A stretch of 64,000 nt of DNA from CAZTDU01 sp050248795 (lineage in GTDB: Bacteria; Pseudomonadota; Gammaproteobacteria; Burkholderiales; SG8-39), in assembly GCA_050248795.1 (NCBI GenBank), contig JBFWRS010000016.1, positions 1-64,000 on the forward strand, read 5' to 3'. The notes under the pieces are model-generated. The model was not told the DNA's origin. It worked only from the letters and a program-made list of their open reading frames with translations, and did no database searches. Positions 25,198 through 34,505 of the stretch are shown in pieces (the stretch's first letter is position 1; each line of letters starts with the position of its first letter). Position numbers and translations under genes: made by a program.

Positions 25198-26799
25198 ATG
25201 CGCAGACTTCTTCCCTTGCTGCTGGCGCTGCTCGCGGTGTCCGTCCCGGTTGCGGCGATGGACAAGGCTGCGGTGGACAGGCTCGTCTTCGGCGAATCCG
25301 AGGAGCGTTCAGCCGCCATCGTCGCGCTGGTCGCGGAGGGCGACCCCAGGGCAGCGGAACTGCTGCGGGCGCTCGCCGAGGGCGAACTGCAGGCGACCGA
25401 GGCGGGCCGCGTCCTCATCGTCAGGGGCGAGGAAGGCACGGATGCGCTTACCGGCGAGACGGTGTCGCCGCTGCCCGAAGCGCGCGATGATGTCGTGGCG
25501 AACAACCGGCTGCGCGGCGAGATCGAAGGCGCGCTGGCGGCGATGCAATTGCTGTCGAAGGACCGCCAGGTCCGGTTCGAAGCGGCGAGGTCGCTCGGCG
25601 CGAAGGCGGGCGAGGAGTTGCTGCCGCTGGTGAAGAAGGCGCTGGCGCAGGAGACCGATGCCGGGATCAGGCCGCTGCTGGAACTCACCGCGGCGTCGCT
25701 GCAGATCCGCTCCGGCACCAAGGGCGCGCGCATCGACGCGATCCGCACGCTGGGCGAATCCGCCAGCCCTGGCGTGAAGACGCTGCTGGTCGCGCTGCTC
25801 GACAAGGACAAGGACTGCCGGCCGCTCGAAGCCGATGCCGACATCCGCGCCGAAGCGGCGAAGAGCCTGCGCGCGGTCGAGGGGCGGCTCGCCTGGGGCG
25901 AGCGCCTGGGCCTTGCATTCGCCGGCATCAGCCTGGGCTCGATACTGCTGCTGGCAGCGCTGGGACTCGCGATCACCTACGGGCTGATGGGCGTCATCAA
26001 CATGGCGCACGGCGAACTCATCATGATCGGCGCCTACGCCACCTATGTGGTGCAGAACCTGTTTCGCGCGCACCTGCCCGATGCGTTCGACTGGTACCTG
26101 GCGTGCGCGGTGCCCGTGTCCTTTGCCGCCGCCGCGCTGGTGGGCATGGCGCTCGAGCGCCTGGTGATCCGCTGGCTCTATGGCAGGCCGCTGGAAACGC
26201 TGCTGGCGACCTGGGGCATCAGCCTCATGCTGATACAGGCGGTGCGCACGCTGTTCGGCGCGCAGAACGTGCAGGTCGAGAACCCAGCCTTCATGTCCGG
26301 CGGCGTCGAGGCGATCGCCGGCGTGGTGATGCCCTGGAGCCGCATCGTCATCATCGCCTTCGCTGCCGCGGTGCTGCTGTGCATCTGGCTGCTGCTGACG
26401 CGCACGCGCCTCGGCCTCTTCGTGCGCGGCGTGACGCAGAACCGGCAGATGGCCTCCTGCGTCGGCGTGCCGACCGCGCGCGTGGACACCTGGGCGTTCG
26501 GGCTGGGCTGCGGCATCGCCGGGCTCGCGGGCTGCGCGCTGTCGCAGATCGGCAACGTCGGGCCGGACCTCGGGCAGGGCTACATCGTCGACTCGTTCAT
26601 GGTCGTGGTGCTGGGCGGCGTCGGGCAGCTTGCTGGCACCGTGTACGCGGCGCTGGGCCTCGGCTTCGCCAACAAGCTGCTCGAGGCCTGGCAGGGCGCG
26701 GTGCTCGCCAAGATCGCGGTGCTGGTGTTCATCGTCGTCTTCATCCAGAAGCGCCCGCAGGGCCTGTTCGCGCTCAGGGGAAGGAGCGTGGAAGCCTGA
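25198..26799 (+). CDS. urtB: urea ABC transporter permease UrtB
   Basis: A 533-residue protein. It has a signal-like N-terminus (MRRLLPLLLALLAVSVPVAA), then a hydrophilic, helical HEAT-like region (residues ~20-230), then a LivH-type permease domain (~235-533) with ITYGLMGVINMAHGELIMIG, GTRTRLGLFVRGVTQN-like and LGGVGQLAGTVYAALG segments. The extra N-terminal periplasmic region is normal in UrtB. With UrtC it forms the inner-membrane channel for urea. The start lacks a visible ribosome binding site because a strong hairpin occupies the preceding 32 bp; translation may depend on melting it. The stop overlaps the urtC start. Confidence 0.94.
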   Translation: MRRLLPLLLALLAVSVPVAAMDKAAVDRLVFGESEERSAAIVALVAEGDPRAAELLRALAEGELQATEAGRVLIVRGEEGTDALTGETVSPLPEARDDVVANNRLRGEIEGALAAMQLLSKDRQVRFEAARSLGAKAGEELLPLVKKALAQETDAGIRPLLELTAASLQIRSGTKGARIDAIRTLGESASPGVKTLLVALLDKDKDCRPLEADADIRAEAAKSLRAVEGRLAWGERLGLAFAGISLGSILLLAALGLAITYGLMGVINMAHGELIMIGAYATYVVQNLFRAHLPDAFDWYLACAVPVSFAAAALVGMALERLVIRWLYGRPLETLLATWGISLMLIQAVRTLFGAQNVQVENPAFMSGGVEAIAGVVMPWSRIVIIAFAAAVLLCIWLLLTRTRLGLFVRGVTQNRQMASCVGVPTARVDTWAFGLGCGIAGLAGCALSQIGNVGPDLGQGYIVDSFMVVVLGGVGQLAGTVYAALGLGFANKLLEAWQGAVLAKIAVLVFIVVFIQKRPQGLFALRGRSVEA

Positions 26800-27884
26800 T
26801 GGTCGTGCAACGGCTCTACGGTCCGAAGGCGTGGGCCGCGCTCGCGGTGTTCGCCGCGCTGGTGTTCGTCGCGATGCCGGTACTCAACCTTGCGGTTCCG
26901 CCCGGGAGCCCGTTCCATGTCTCCTCGTACTGGGTGACGCTGCTCGCCAAGATCATGTGCTACGCCATCGTCGCGCTGGCGATGGACCTGATCTGGGGCT
27001 ACACCGGCATCCTGTCGCTCGGCCACGGCCTGTTCTTCGCCTTGGGCGGCTACGGCTTCGGCATGTACCTGATGCGCCAGATCGGCCGCGACGGCCAGTA
27101 CCAGGCTGAGCTTCCGGACTTCATGGTGTTCCTGGACTGGAAGGAACTGCCGTGGACCTGGTGGATGAGCGACCAGTTCTGGTGGGCGGCGCTGCTCGCG
27201 CTGCTGGTGCCGGGTCTGCTTGCCTTCGTCTTCGGCTACTTCGCCTTCCGCTCGCGCGTGAAGGGCGTGTACTTCTCCATCATCACGCAGGCGCTGACCT
27301 TTGCCGCGATGCTGCTTTTCTTCCGCAATGCCACCGGGTTCGGCGGCAACAACGGCTTCACCGACTTCAAGCGCATCCTCGGTTACTCGATCACGTCGCC
27401 GGAGACGCGCATGGTGCTGTTCGCGCTCACCGGCGCGGCGCTGATCGGCACGCTGCTGCTCGCGCGCTTCATCGTCACGTCCAAGCTCGGCCGCGTGCTG
27501 ACGGCGATACGCGACGCCGAGCAGCGCGTCGCCTTCTGCGGCTACAACACGGTGCATTACAAGCTCTTCGTGTGGACGCTGTCCGCGGTGATCTGCGGCA
27601 TGGCGGGCGCGCTCTACGTGCCGCAGGTCGGCATCATCAACCCCGGCGAGATGTCTCCGGCAAACTCGATCGAGATCGCGATCTGGGTGGCCGTCGGCGG
27701 CCGCGGCACGCTGCTCGGCGCCATTGTCGGCGCGGGGCTGGTAAACGGCGCGAAGAGCTTCTTCACGCAGACTTTCCCCGAGTACTGGCTGTTCGTGCTC
27801 GGTCTGATGTTCATCCTGGTGACGCTGTTCCTGCCGCAGGGCGTGGTGGGGCTCGCGCAGAAGCTGTGGAAAGGGCGCAGGTGA
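26799..27884 (+). CDS. urtC: urea ABC transporter permease UrtC
   Basis: A 361-residue LivM-type permease from the ATG at 26799, which overlaps the urtB TGA. Marks include DLIWGYTGILSLGHGLFFALG (~residues 62-82), VKGVYFSIITQALTFAAM and the conserved cytoplasmic loop LGRVLTAIRDAEQRVAFCGY (~residues 230-249) that contacts the ATPases. About ten membrane helices are expected. The aromatic stretch DWKELPWTWWMSDQFWW is typical of UrtC. It is followed by urtD with a GTGA overlap. Confidence 0.94.
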   Translation: MVVQRLYGPKAWAALAVFAALVFVAMPVLNLAVPPGSPFHVSSYWVTLLAKIMCYAIVALAMDLIWGYTGILSLGHGLFFALGGYGFGMYLMRQIGRDGQYQAELPDFMVFLDWKELPWTWWMSDQFWWAALLALLVPGLLAFVFGYFAFRSRVKGVYFSIITQALTFAAMLLFFRNATGFGGNNGFTDFKRILGYSITSPETRMVLFALTGAALIGTLLLARFIVTSKLGRVLTAIRDAEQRVAFCGYNTVHYKLFVWTLSAVICGMAGALYVPQVGIINPGEMSPANSIEIAIWVAVGGRGTLLGAIVGAGLVNGAKSFFTQTFPEYWLFVLGLMFILVTLFLPQGVVGLAQKLWKGRR

Positions 27885-28705
27885 CGGCGGCCGAACTCGC
27901 ATCGATGTCCGACCGGCCTGATGCCTCGGCCGGTTACCGCTACGCCACCGGGGAGCTCGACACCACGCACGGCGTCGTGCTCTACCTGGAGGAGATCTCG
28001 ATCAGCTTCGACGGCTTCCAGGCGCTGAACAGGCTGTCGCTGTCGATAGACGCGGGCGAGCTGCGCTGCGTGATCGGCCCCAACGGCGCCGGCAAGACCA
28101 CCATGATGGACGTCATCACCGGCAAGGCGCGGCCCGACTCGGGCAGCGCGTATTTCGGCCAGACCATAGACCTGGCGAAGCTCACCGAAGCCGAGATCGC
28201 GCACGCCGGCATCGGGCGCAAGTTCCAGAAGCCGACGATCTTCGAGCACCACTCGGTGTTCGAGAACCTGGAGCTGGCGATGAAGGCGGACAAGCGCGTG
28301 CGCAGGTCGCTGTTCGCCAGGCTGTCGTCCGCGGAGCGCGACCGCATCGCGCAGAACCTGTCGCTGATCCGGCTGGCCGACGCGGCGGACCGCCCCGCGG
28401 GGCTGCTGTCGCACGGCCAGAAGCAGTGGCTGGAGATCGGCATGCTGCTGATGCAGGAGCCGCGGCTGCTGCTGCTGGACGAACCGGTCGCCGGCATGAG
28501 CGACGACGAGACCGAGCGCACCGCGGAACTGTTCCTGTCGCTCGCCGGCACGCATTCGCTGGTGGTGGTGGAGCACGACATGGCCTTCGTCGAGAAGATC
28601 GCGCGCAAGGTCACGGTTTTGCACGAAGGCAGCGTGCTCGCCGAAGGGCCGATGGAAGCGGTACAGAACGACCCACGCGTGATCGAGGTGTATCTTGGCC
28701 GCTAG
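27881..28705 (+). CDS. urtD: urea ABC transporter ATP-binding protein UrtD
   Basis: A 274-residue LivG-type ATPase from the GTG at 27881 (AAAGGG upstream); an internal ATG at 27905 would remove eight residues. Walker A is GPNGAGKTT (~residue 66). The LivG-type segment GRKFQKPTIFEHHSVFENLEL follows. The signature is LLSHGQKQWLEIGMLL, with SHGQ replacing LSGGQ as usual in UrtD, and Walker B is LLLLDEPVAGMSDDE. It energises UrtBC together with UrtE on the cytoplasmic face. Confidence 0.94.
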   Translation: MTAAELASMSDRPDASAGYRYATGELDTTHGVVLYLEEISISFDGFQALNRLSLSIDAGELRCVIGPNGAGKTTMMDVITGKARPDSGSAYFGQTIDLAKLTEAEIAHAGIGRKFQKPTIFEHHSVFENLELAMKADKRVRRSLFARLSSAERDRIAQNLSLIRLADAADRPAGLLSHGQKQWLEIGMLLMQEPRLLLLDEPVAGMSDDETERTAELFLSLAGTHSLVVVEHDMAFVEKIARKVTVLHEGSVLAEGPMEAVQNDPRVIEVYLGR

Positions 28706-29396
28706 CCTCGTCGTTTCCGGCCTCAACCAGTATTACGGCGGCAGCCACATCCTGCGCGACCTCGCCTTCGAGCTCCCGGCCGGCAAGGTCACCTGCCTGC
28801 TGGGAAGGAACGGGGTGGGCAAGACCACGTTGTTGAAGACGCTGATGGGCGTGGTGCCTGCGAAGTCCGGCTCGGTCACGTTCGACGGCGTGGACATCAC
28901 GCAAGCGGCGCCCTACCTGCGCGTGCGCGCCGGCATCGGCTACGTGCCGCAAGGCCGCGAGATTTTCGCCCGCCTGACGGTGGCGGAGAACCTGGAGATG
29001 GGGCTCGCCACGCAGCCGCGCGGCGCACGCGTGCCGGCGCGCATCTTCGACATGTTCCCGGTGCTGGCGCAGATGATGCGCAGGCGTGGCGGCGACCTCT
29101 CCGGCGGACAGCAGCAGCAGCTCGCCATCGGCCGCGCGCTCGCCATGGGCCCGAAGCTGCTGATACTCGACGAGCCCACCGAAGGGATACAGCCTTCGAT
29201 CATCAAGGACATCGAGCGCGTGATTCGCACGCTGGCACAGACCGGCGAAATGGCGATCCTGCTGTGCGAGCAGTACTACGACTTCGCCAGGTCGCTCGCC
29301 GACCAGTACCTGGTCATGGAGCGCGGCGAGATCATCAGACGTGGTGCCGGCGCCGACATGGAGAAGGACGGCGTGCGGCAGTTGCTGGCGGTATGA
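28695..29396 (+). CDS. urtE: urea ABC transporter ATP-binding protein UrtE
   Basis: A 233-residue LivF-type ATPase. It uses the TTG at 28695, eleven bases inside urtD, with GAGG six bases upstream. Walker A is GRNGVGKTT, then GYVPQGREIFARLTVAENLEMG, signature LSGGQQQQLAIGRAL and Walker B KLLILDEPTEGIQPSI. It pairs with UrtD. The ureD ATG is only eight bases beyond its stop, which ties urea uptake and urease maturation into one transcript. Confidence 0.95.
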   Translation: MAASLVVSGLNQYYGGSHILRDLAFELPAGKVTCLLGRNGVGKTTLLKTLMGVVPAKSGSVTFDGVDITQAAPYLRVRAGIGYVPQGREIFARLTVAENLEMGLATQPRGARVPARIFDMFPVLAQMMRRRGGDLSGGQQQQLAIGRALAMGPKLLILDEPTEGIQPSIIKDIERVIRTLAQTGEMAILLCEQYYDFARSLADQYLVMERGEIIRRGAGADMEKDGVRQLLAV

Positions 29397-29403
29397 TCCG
29401 CCG

Positions 29404-30222
29404 ATGCTCGTCGCCGAGCCGCTCGCGCAGGGATGGAAGGCCGAACTCGCGCTCGCGTTCGAGCGCCGCGGCGATCGCACGGTTCTCGCCTCGCGCCGCC
29501 ATGACGGTCCGTTGGTGGTGCAAAAGCCGCTGTACCCCGAGGGCGACGCCGTCTGCCACGCCATCGTCGTGCATCCGCCCGCGGGCATTGCCGGTGGTGA
29601 TGAACTGCGCATCGCCGCGGATGCCGGTCCGGGCGCCGCGGCGCTGCTCACCACACCGGGCGCAGGCAAGTGGTACCGCACGGCGGGGGCATGGGCGAGC
29701 CAGCGGCTGGCGTTCCGCGTCGCCGATGGCGCGGCACTCGAATGGCTGCCGCAGGAAACCATCGTCTTCGATGGCGCGCGCGCCGATGTCGGCCTCGACG
29801 TGGAACTGTCCGGGAATGCCCTGTTCCTGGGCTGGGACATCGTCTGCCTCGGCAGGACCGGATCCGGCGAGCGCTTCGCGCGCGGCAGCTATCGGACCTC
29901 TGCGAGCATCCGCAGGGACGGCCGCCTGCTGTGGTTCGAGCGCGGCAGCGTCGATGGCGGTGGCGCGCTGCTCGCCTCGGCCGTGGGCCTGCGCGGCCAT
30001 AGCGTTTGCGGCACCTTCGTCGCCGCGGGACGGCCGGTGGACCTCGCGGTGGCCAGGCAGGTCGAGGGCATCGCAGTGACGCAGCTTCCCGGCGTGATGG
30101 TGGCGCGCTGCCTCGGCGATTCGAGCGAAGGCGTCAGGCGCGGCTTCGCCCGCCTGTGGGCCCTGCTGCGGCCCGCGCTCGCCGGCCGCGAGGCGCATGC
30201 GCCCAGGATATGGAGCACCTGA
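29404..30222 (+). CDS. ureD: urease accessory protein UreD
   Basis: A 272-residue maturation chaperone (UreH in some species). The ATG at 29404 starts MLVAEPLAQGWKAELALAFE. Family marks include HPPAGIAGGDELRI (~residues 59-72), TTPGAGKWYR and EWLPQETIVFDGARA (~residues 110-124). UreD binds apo-urease and, with UreF and UreG, opens a route for nickel and CO2 delivery. Its TGA abuts the ureA ATG without a gap. Confidence 0.94.
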   Translation: MLVAEPLAQGWKAELALAFERRGDRTVLASRRHDGPLVVQKPLYPEGDAVCHAIVVHPPAGIAGGDELRIAADAGPGAAALLTTPGAGKWYRTAGAWASQRLAFRVADGAALEWLPQETIVFDGARADVGLDVELSGNALFLGWDIVCLGRTGSGERFARGSYRTSASIRRDGRLLWFERGSVDGGGALLASAVGLRGHSVCGTFVAAGRPVDLAVARQVEGIAVTQLPGVMVARCLGDSSEGVRRGFARLWALLRPALAGREAHAPRIWST

Positions 30223-30525
30223 ATGGAACTGACACCGAGGGAGAAGGACAAGCTGCTGGTCTTCACCGCTGCGCTGCTCGCGGAGCGGCGCAAGGCGCGC
30301 GGCCTCAAGCTCAACTATCCGGAGGCGGTGGCGTTCATCAGCGCCGCGGTGATGGAAGGCGCGCGCGACGGCCGCAGCGTATCCGAGCTGATGGGCTGGG
30401 GCGCGACGCTGCTGACGCGCAACGACGTCATGGAAGGCGTGCCGGAAATGATCCCGGACATCCAGGTGGAAGCGACCTTTCCGGACGGCACCAAGCTCGT
30501 CACGGTACATAACCCGATAGTCTGA
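30223..30525 (+). CDS. ureA: urease subunit gamma
   Basis: A 100-residue structural subunit, the usual length. It begins MELTPREKDKLLVFTAALLA and contains RGLKLNYPEAVAFISAAVME and the conserved C-terminal EATFPDGTKLVTVHNPI. It assembles with UreB and UreC into the (alpha-beta-gamma)3 cytosolic enzyme. Confidence 0.97.
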   Translation: MELTPREKDKLLVFTAALLAERRKARGLKLNYPEAVAFISAAVMEGARDGRSVSELMGWGATLLTRNDVMEGVPEMIPDIQVEATFPDGTKLVTVHNPIV

Positions 30526-30533
30526 GAGGCACC

Positions 30534-30838
30534 ATGATCCCGGGCGAAATCAGGGTCGCGGCAGGCGAACTGGACCTCAACCGGGGCCGGAACACCGTCA
30601 CGCTGGCGATCACCAACAGCGGCGACCGCCCGATACAGGTTGGTTCCCACTACCACTTCTTCGAGACCAACGCGGCGCTGAAGTTCGAGCGTGGGAAGGC
30701 CTATGGCTTCCGGCTCAACATTGCCGCGGGCACCGCGGTGCGCTTCGAGCCCGGGCAGACCCGCACCGTCGAACTGGTCGCGCTGGCCGGCGCGCGCAAG
30801 GTCTACGGCTTCGCCGGGAAGGTCATGGGGGCCCTGAA

Positions 30839-30842
<4 letters not shown>
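30534..30842 (+). CDS. ureB: urease subunit beta
   Basis: A 102-residue subunit beginning MIPGEIRVAAGELDLNRGR. NSGDRPIQVGSHYHFFETN (~residues 26-44) is the most conserved block, and TAVRFEPGQTRTVELVALAG follows. It lies 8 bp after ureA and overlaps ureC by four bases (ATGA). It is a non-catalytic subunit of the urease core. Confidence 0.97.
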
Positions 30843-32536
<1,694 letters not shown>

Positions 32537-32547
32537 GCGAGGCGGCG

Positions 32548-33123
32548 ATGCTCGAGATCAAGGCAAAGCTCAAGGTTCCGCGCCACGCCTACAAAGTCGA
32601 GGTGAAGGGGCAGTTGAAGCTCCCCTTCGAATCGCGCCAGAAAAGCCGGCTGCGCACGAAGCTCGTCTCGGGCGAGGACGTGGCGCTGTTGCTGCCGCGC
32701 GGCGAGATCCTGCGCGGCGGCGATCTGGTTGTCGCGTCGGACGGACGCGTGATCGAGGTGCTCGCCGAAACCGAGCGCCTGATGCATGTCGAGTGCGCAG
32801 GCGCGCAGGAGCTGTCGCGCGCCGCGTACCACCTGGGCAACCGGCACATTCCGGTGCAGGTGGGCGACGGCTTCCTGCGCCTTGCGCCGGACCACGTGCT
32901 GGAGGAAATGCTGAAGGGCCTGGGCGCAAGGGTGAGCACGCTGGAGGCGCCGTTCGAGCCAGAGGCCGGCGCCTACGGCGGCGGACACCGCCACGACGAG
33001 ATGGGGCACGGCGGCAGGATCCACGACCATTTCGAGGATCACGAGCACGGCCACGTGCATGACGAACACTGCGGCCACGACCATCACCACCATCATGGGC
33101 ATGAGCACAAGCATGGGCATTGA
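32548..33123 (+). CDS. ureE: urease accessory protein UreE with long His-rich tail
   Basis: A 191-residue nickel chaperone from the ATG at 32548. The N-terminal peptide-binding domain (~residues 1-75) and the metal-binding domain with AYHLGNRHIPVQVGDGFLRL (~residues 92-111) are followed by a tail from ~residue 144 in which 20 of the last 48 residues are histidine, including five in a row. Such tails in some UreE proteins bind several Ni(II) ions for storage. ureF begins inside the DNA encoding this tail in another frame. Confidence 0.94.
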   Translation: MLEIKAKLKVPRHAYKVEVKGQLKLPFESRQKSRLRTKLVSGEDVALLLPRGEILRGGDLVVASDGRVIEVLAETERLMHVECAGAQELSRAAYHLGNRHIPVQVGDGFLRLAPDHVLEEMLKGLGARVSTLEAPFEPEAGAYGGGHRHDEMGHGGRIHDHFEDHEHGHVHDEHCGHDHHHHHGHEHKHGH

Positions 33124-33757
33124 GCGCCTCGCGCGGCTGCTGCAGCTCGCCAGCCCGGCGTTGCCGGTAGGCGCCTACAGCTATTCCGGCGGGCTGGAGG
33201 CGGCGATCGAGGCGGGTATCGTGCACGACGCGGCAAGCGCAGGACGCTGGATCTCGGACGTGCTCGAGCACTCGATCGCCAGGATGGAGGCGCCGCTGCT
33301 GGTGCGCATGATGAAGGATCCGGCGAACGCGCAACGCTGGAACGAGCTCTTCCTTGCCAGCCGCGAGACCGCCGAACTGCGCGCGGAGACGGTGCAGATG
33401 GGTTATTCGCTGACGCGCCTGCTGGACGACCTCGGCACCGTGGGTGCCGTGTCCGAGGAACCTTCCTACCCCGCCGCATACGCGCGCGCCGTGGCGGCGT
33501 GGCAGATAGATCCGCACCAGGCGCTGCTCGCCTACCTCTGGTCCTGGGCCGAGAACCAGGTGATGGCGGCGCTGAAGGCGGTGCCGCTGGGCCAGACCGA
33601 CGCGCAGAAGATGCTCCTTGCGCTGGGCGACCGGCTCGCCGGCATTGCGCGCCACGCGCAGGGCATCGACGACGTTGCGCTCGGCAACTACACGCCGGGC
33701 CTGGCGCTGCTTTCCTCCATCCACGAAACCCAGTATTCGAGATTGTTCAGATCATGA
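33113..33757 (+). CDS. ureF: urease accessory protein UreF
   Basis: A 214-residue protein starting MGIERLARLLQLASPALPVG; an ATG four codons earlier (33101) is an alternative, and both lie inside ureE. GAYSYSGGLEAAIEAG (~residues 20-35) is the family signature, and the C-terminus has NYTPGLALLSSIHETQYSRL. UreF joins UreD and UreG in the activation complex and controls UreG GTPase activity. Its TGA overlaps the ureG ATG. Confidence 0.93.
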   Translation: MGIERLARLLQLASPALPVGAYSYSGGLEAAIEAGIVHDAASAGRWISDVLEHSIARMEAPLLVRMMKDPANAQRWNELFLASRETAELRAETVQMGYSLTRLLDDLGTVGAVSEEPSYPAAYARAVAAWQIDPHQALLAYLWSWAENQVMAALKAVPLGQTDAQKMLLALGDRLAGIARHAQGIDDVALGNYTPGLALLSSIHETQYSRLFRS

Positions 33758-34359
33758 GCCTGAGAATCGGCATAGGCGGCCCGGTCGGGTCGGGGAAGAC
33801 GGCGCTGACGCTGGCGCTGTGCAGGGCGCTGCGCGATCGCTTCAATATCGCCGTGGTTACCAACGACATTTACACCGAGGAAGACGCGAAGTTCCTCGTG
33901 CAGCACGAGGCGCTGGCGCCCGAGCGCATCATCGGCGTCGAGACCGGCGGCTGTCCGCACACCGCGATCCGCGAGGATGCGTCGATCAACCTGGAAGCAG
34001 TGGCGCGGCTGGACCGGCGCTTTCCAGGCCTGGACCTCGTCATGGTGGAATCCGGCGGCGACAACCTCGCGGCGACCTTCAGCCCTGAACTGTCCGACCT
34101 CACGCTCTATGTCATCGACGTCGCCGCGGGCGAGAAGATCCCGCGCAAGGGCGGCCCAGGCATCACCAAGAGCGACCTGCTGATCATCAACAAGATCGAC
34201 CTCGCGCCGATGGTCGGCGCTTCGCTCGACGTCATGGAACGCGACGCGAAGAGAATGCGCGGCGCGCGGCCCTTCGTCTTCACCAACCTGAAGACCGGGC
34301 AGGGCCTGGACACCGTCATCCGTTTCATCGAAAAGGAAGGAATGCTATGCGACGCCTGA
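33754..34359 (+). CDS. ureG: urease accessory GTPase UreG
   Basis: A 201-residue SIMIBI GTPase beginning MSLRIGIGGPVGSGKTAL, which includes the P-loop at residues ~8-16. VVTNDIYTEEDA, the metal-binding GVETGGCPHTAIREDAS (Cys-Pro-His), VESGGDNLAATFSPEL and the base motif NKIDLAP are all intact. It couples GTP hydrolysis to nickel insertion into UreC. A small membrane ORF starts within its last codons. Confidence 0.97.
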   Translation: MSLRIGIGGPVGSGKTALTLALCRALRDRFNIAVVTNDIYTEEDAKFLVQHEALAPERIIGVETGGCPHTAIREDASINLEAVARLDRRFPGLDLVMVESGGDNLAATFSPELSDLTLYVIDVAAGEKIPRKGGPGITKSDLLIINKIDLAPMVGASLDVMERDAKRMRGARPFVFTNLKTGQGLDTVIRFIEKEGMLCDA

Positions 34360-34505
34360 TGCCGATTCTGCTGCTCGCTGCGGGCAATGCCTGGGCGCAT
34401 TCCGGGCATGAGGCGGAAGCAGGCCACATCCATGGCGAGCTCTGGCTGATCGGCCTCGCCGCGGTCGCCATCGCAGCCTGGTTCGCCCTGCGCAACAGGC
34501 CCTAG
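34347..34505 (+). CDS. small His-rich membrane protein at the end of the urease cluster
   Basis: A 52-residue ORF starting at ATG 34347 inside ureG, with a strong ribosome binding site (AAGGAAGG, 34334-34341). The predicted protein has an N-terminal signal or membrane segment (MRRLMPILLLAAGNAWA), a short HSGHEAEAGHIHGE stretch with four histidines, and a second hydrophobic helix (LWLIGLAAVAIAAWFAL) ending in RNRP. The AHSGHE start after the signal resembles the N-terminus of HupE/UreJ nickel permeases, but five of their helices are missing. It could be a nickel-binding membrane peptide or the remnant of ureJ. The stop overlaps the convergent deacylase by four bases. Confidence 0.65.
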   Translation: MRRLMPILLLAAGNAWAHSGHEAEAGHIHGELWLIGLAAVAIAAWFALRNRP

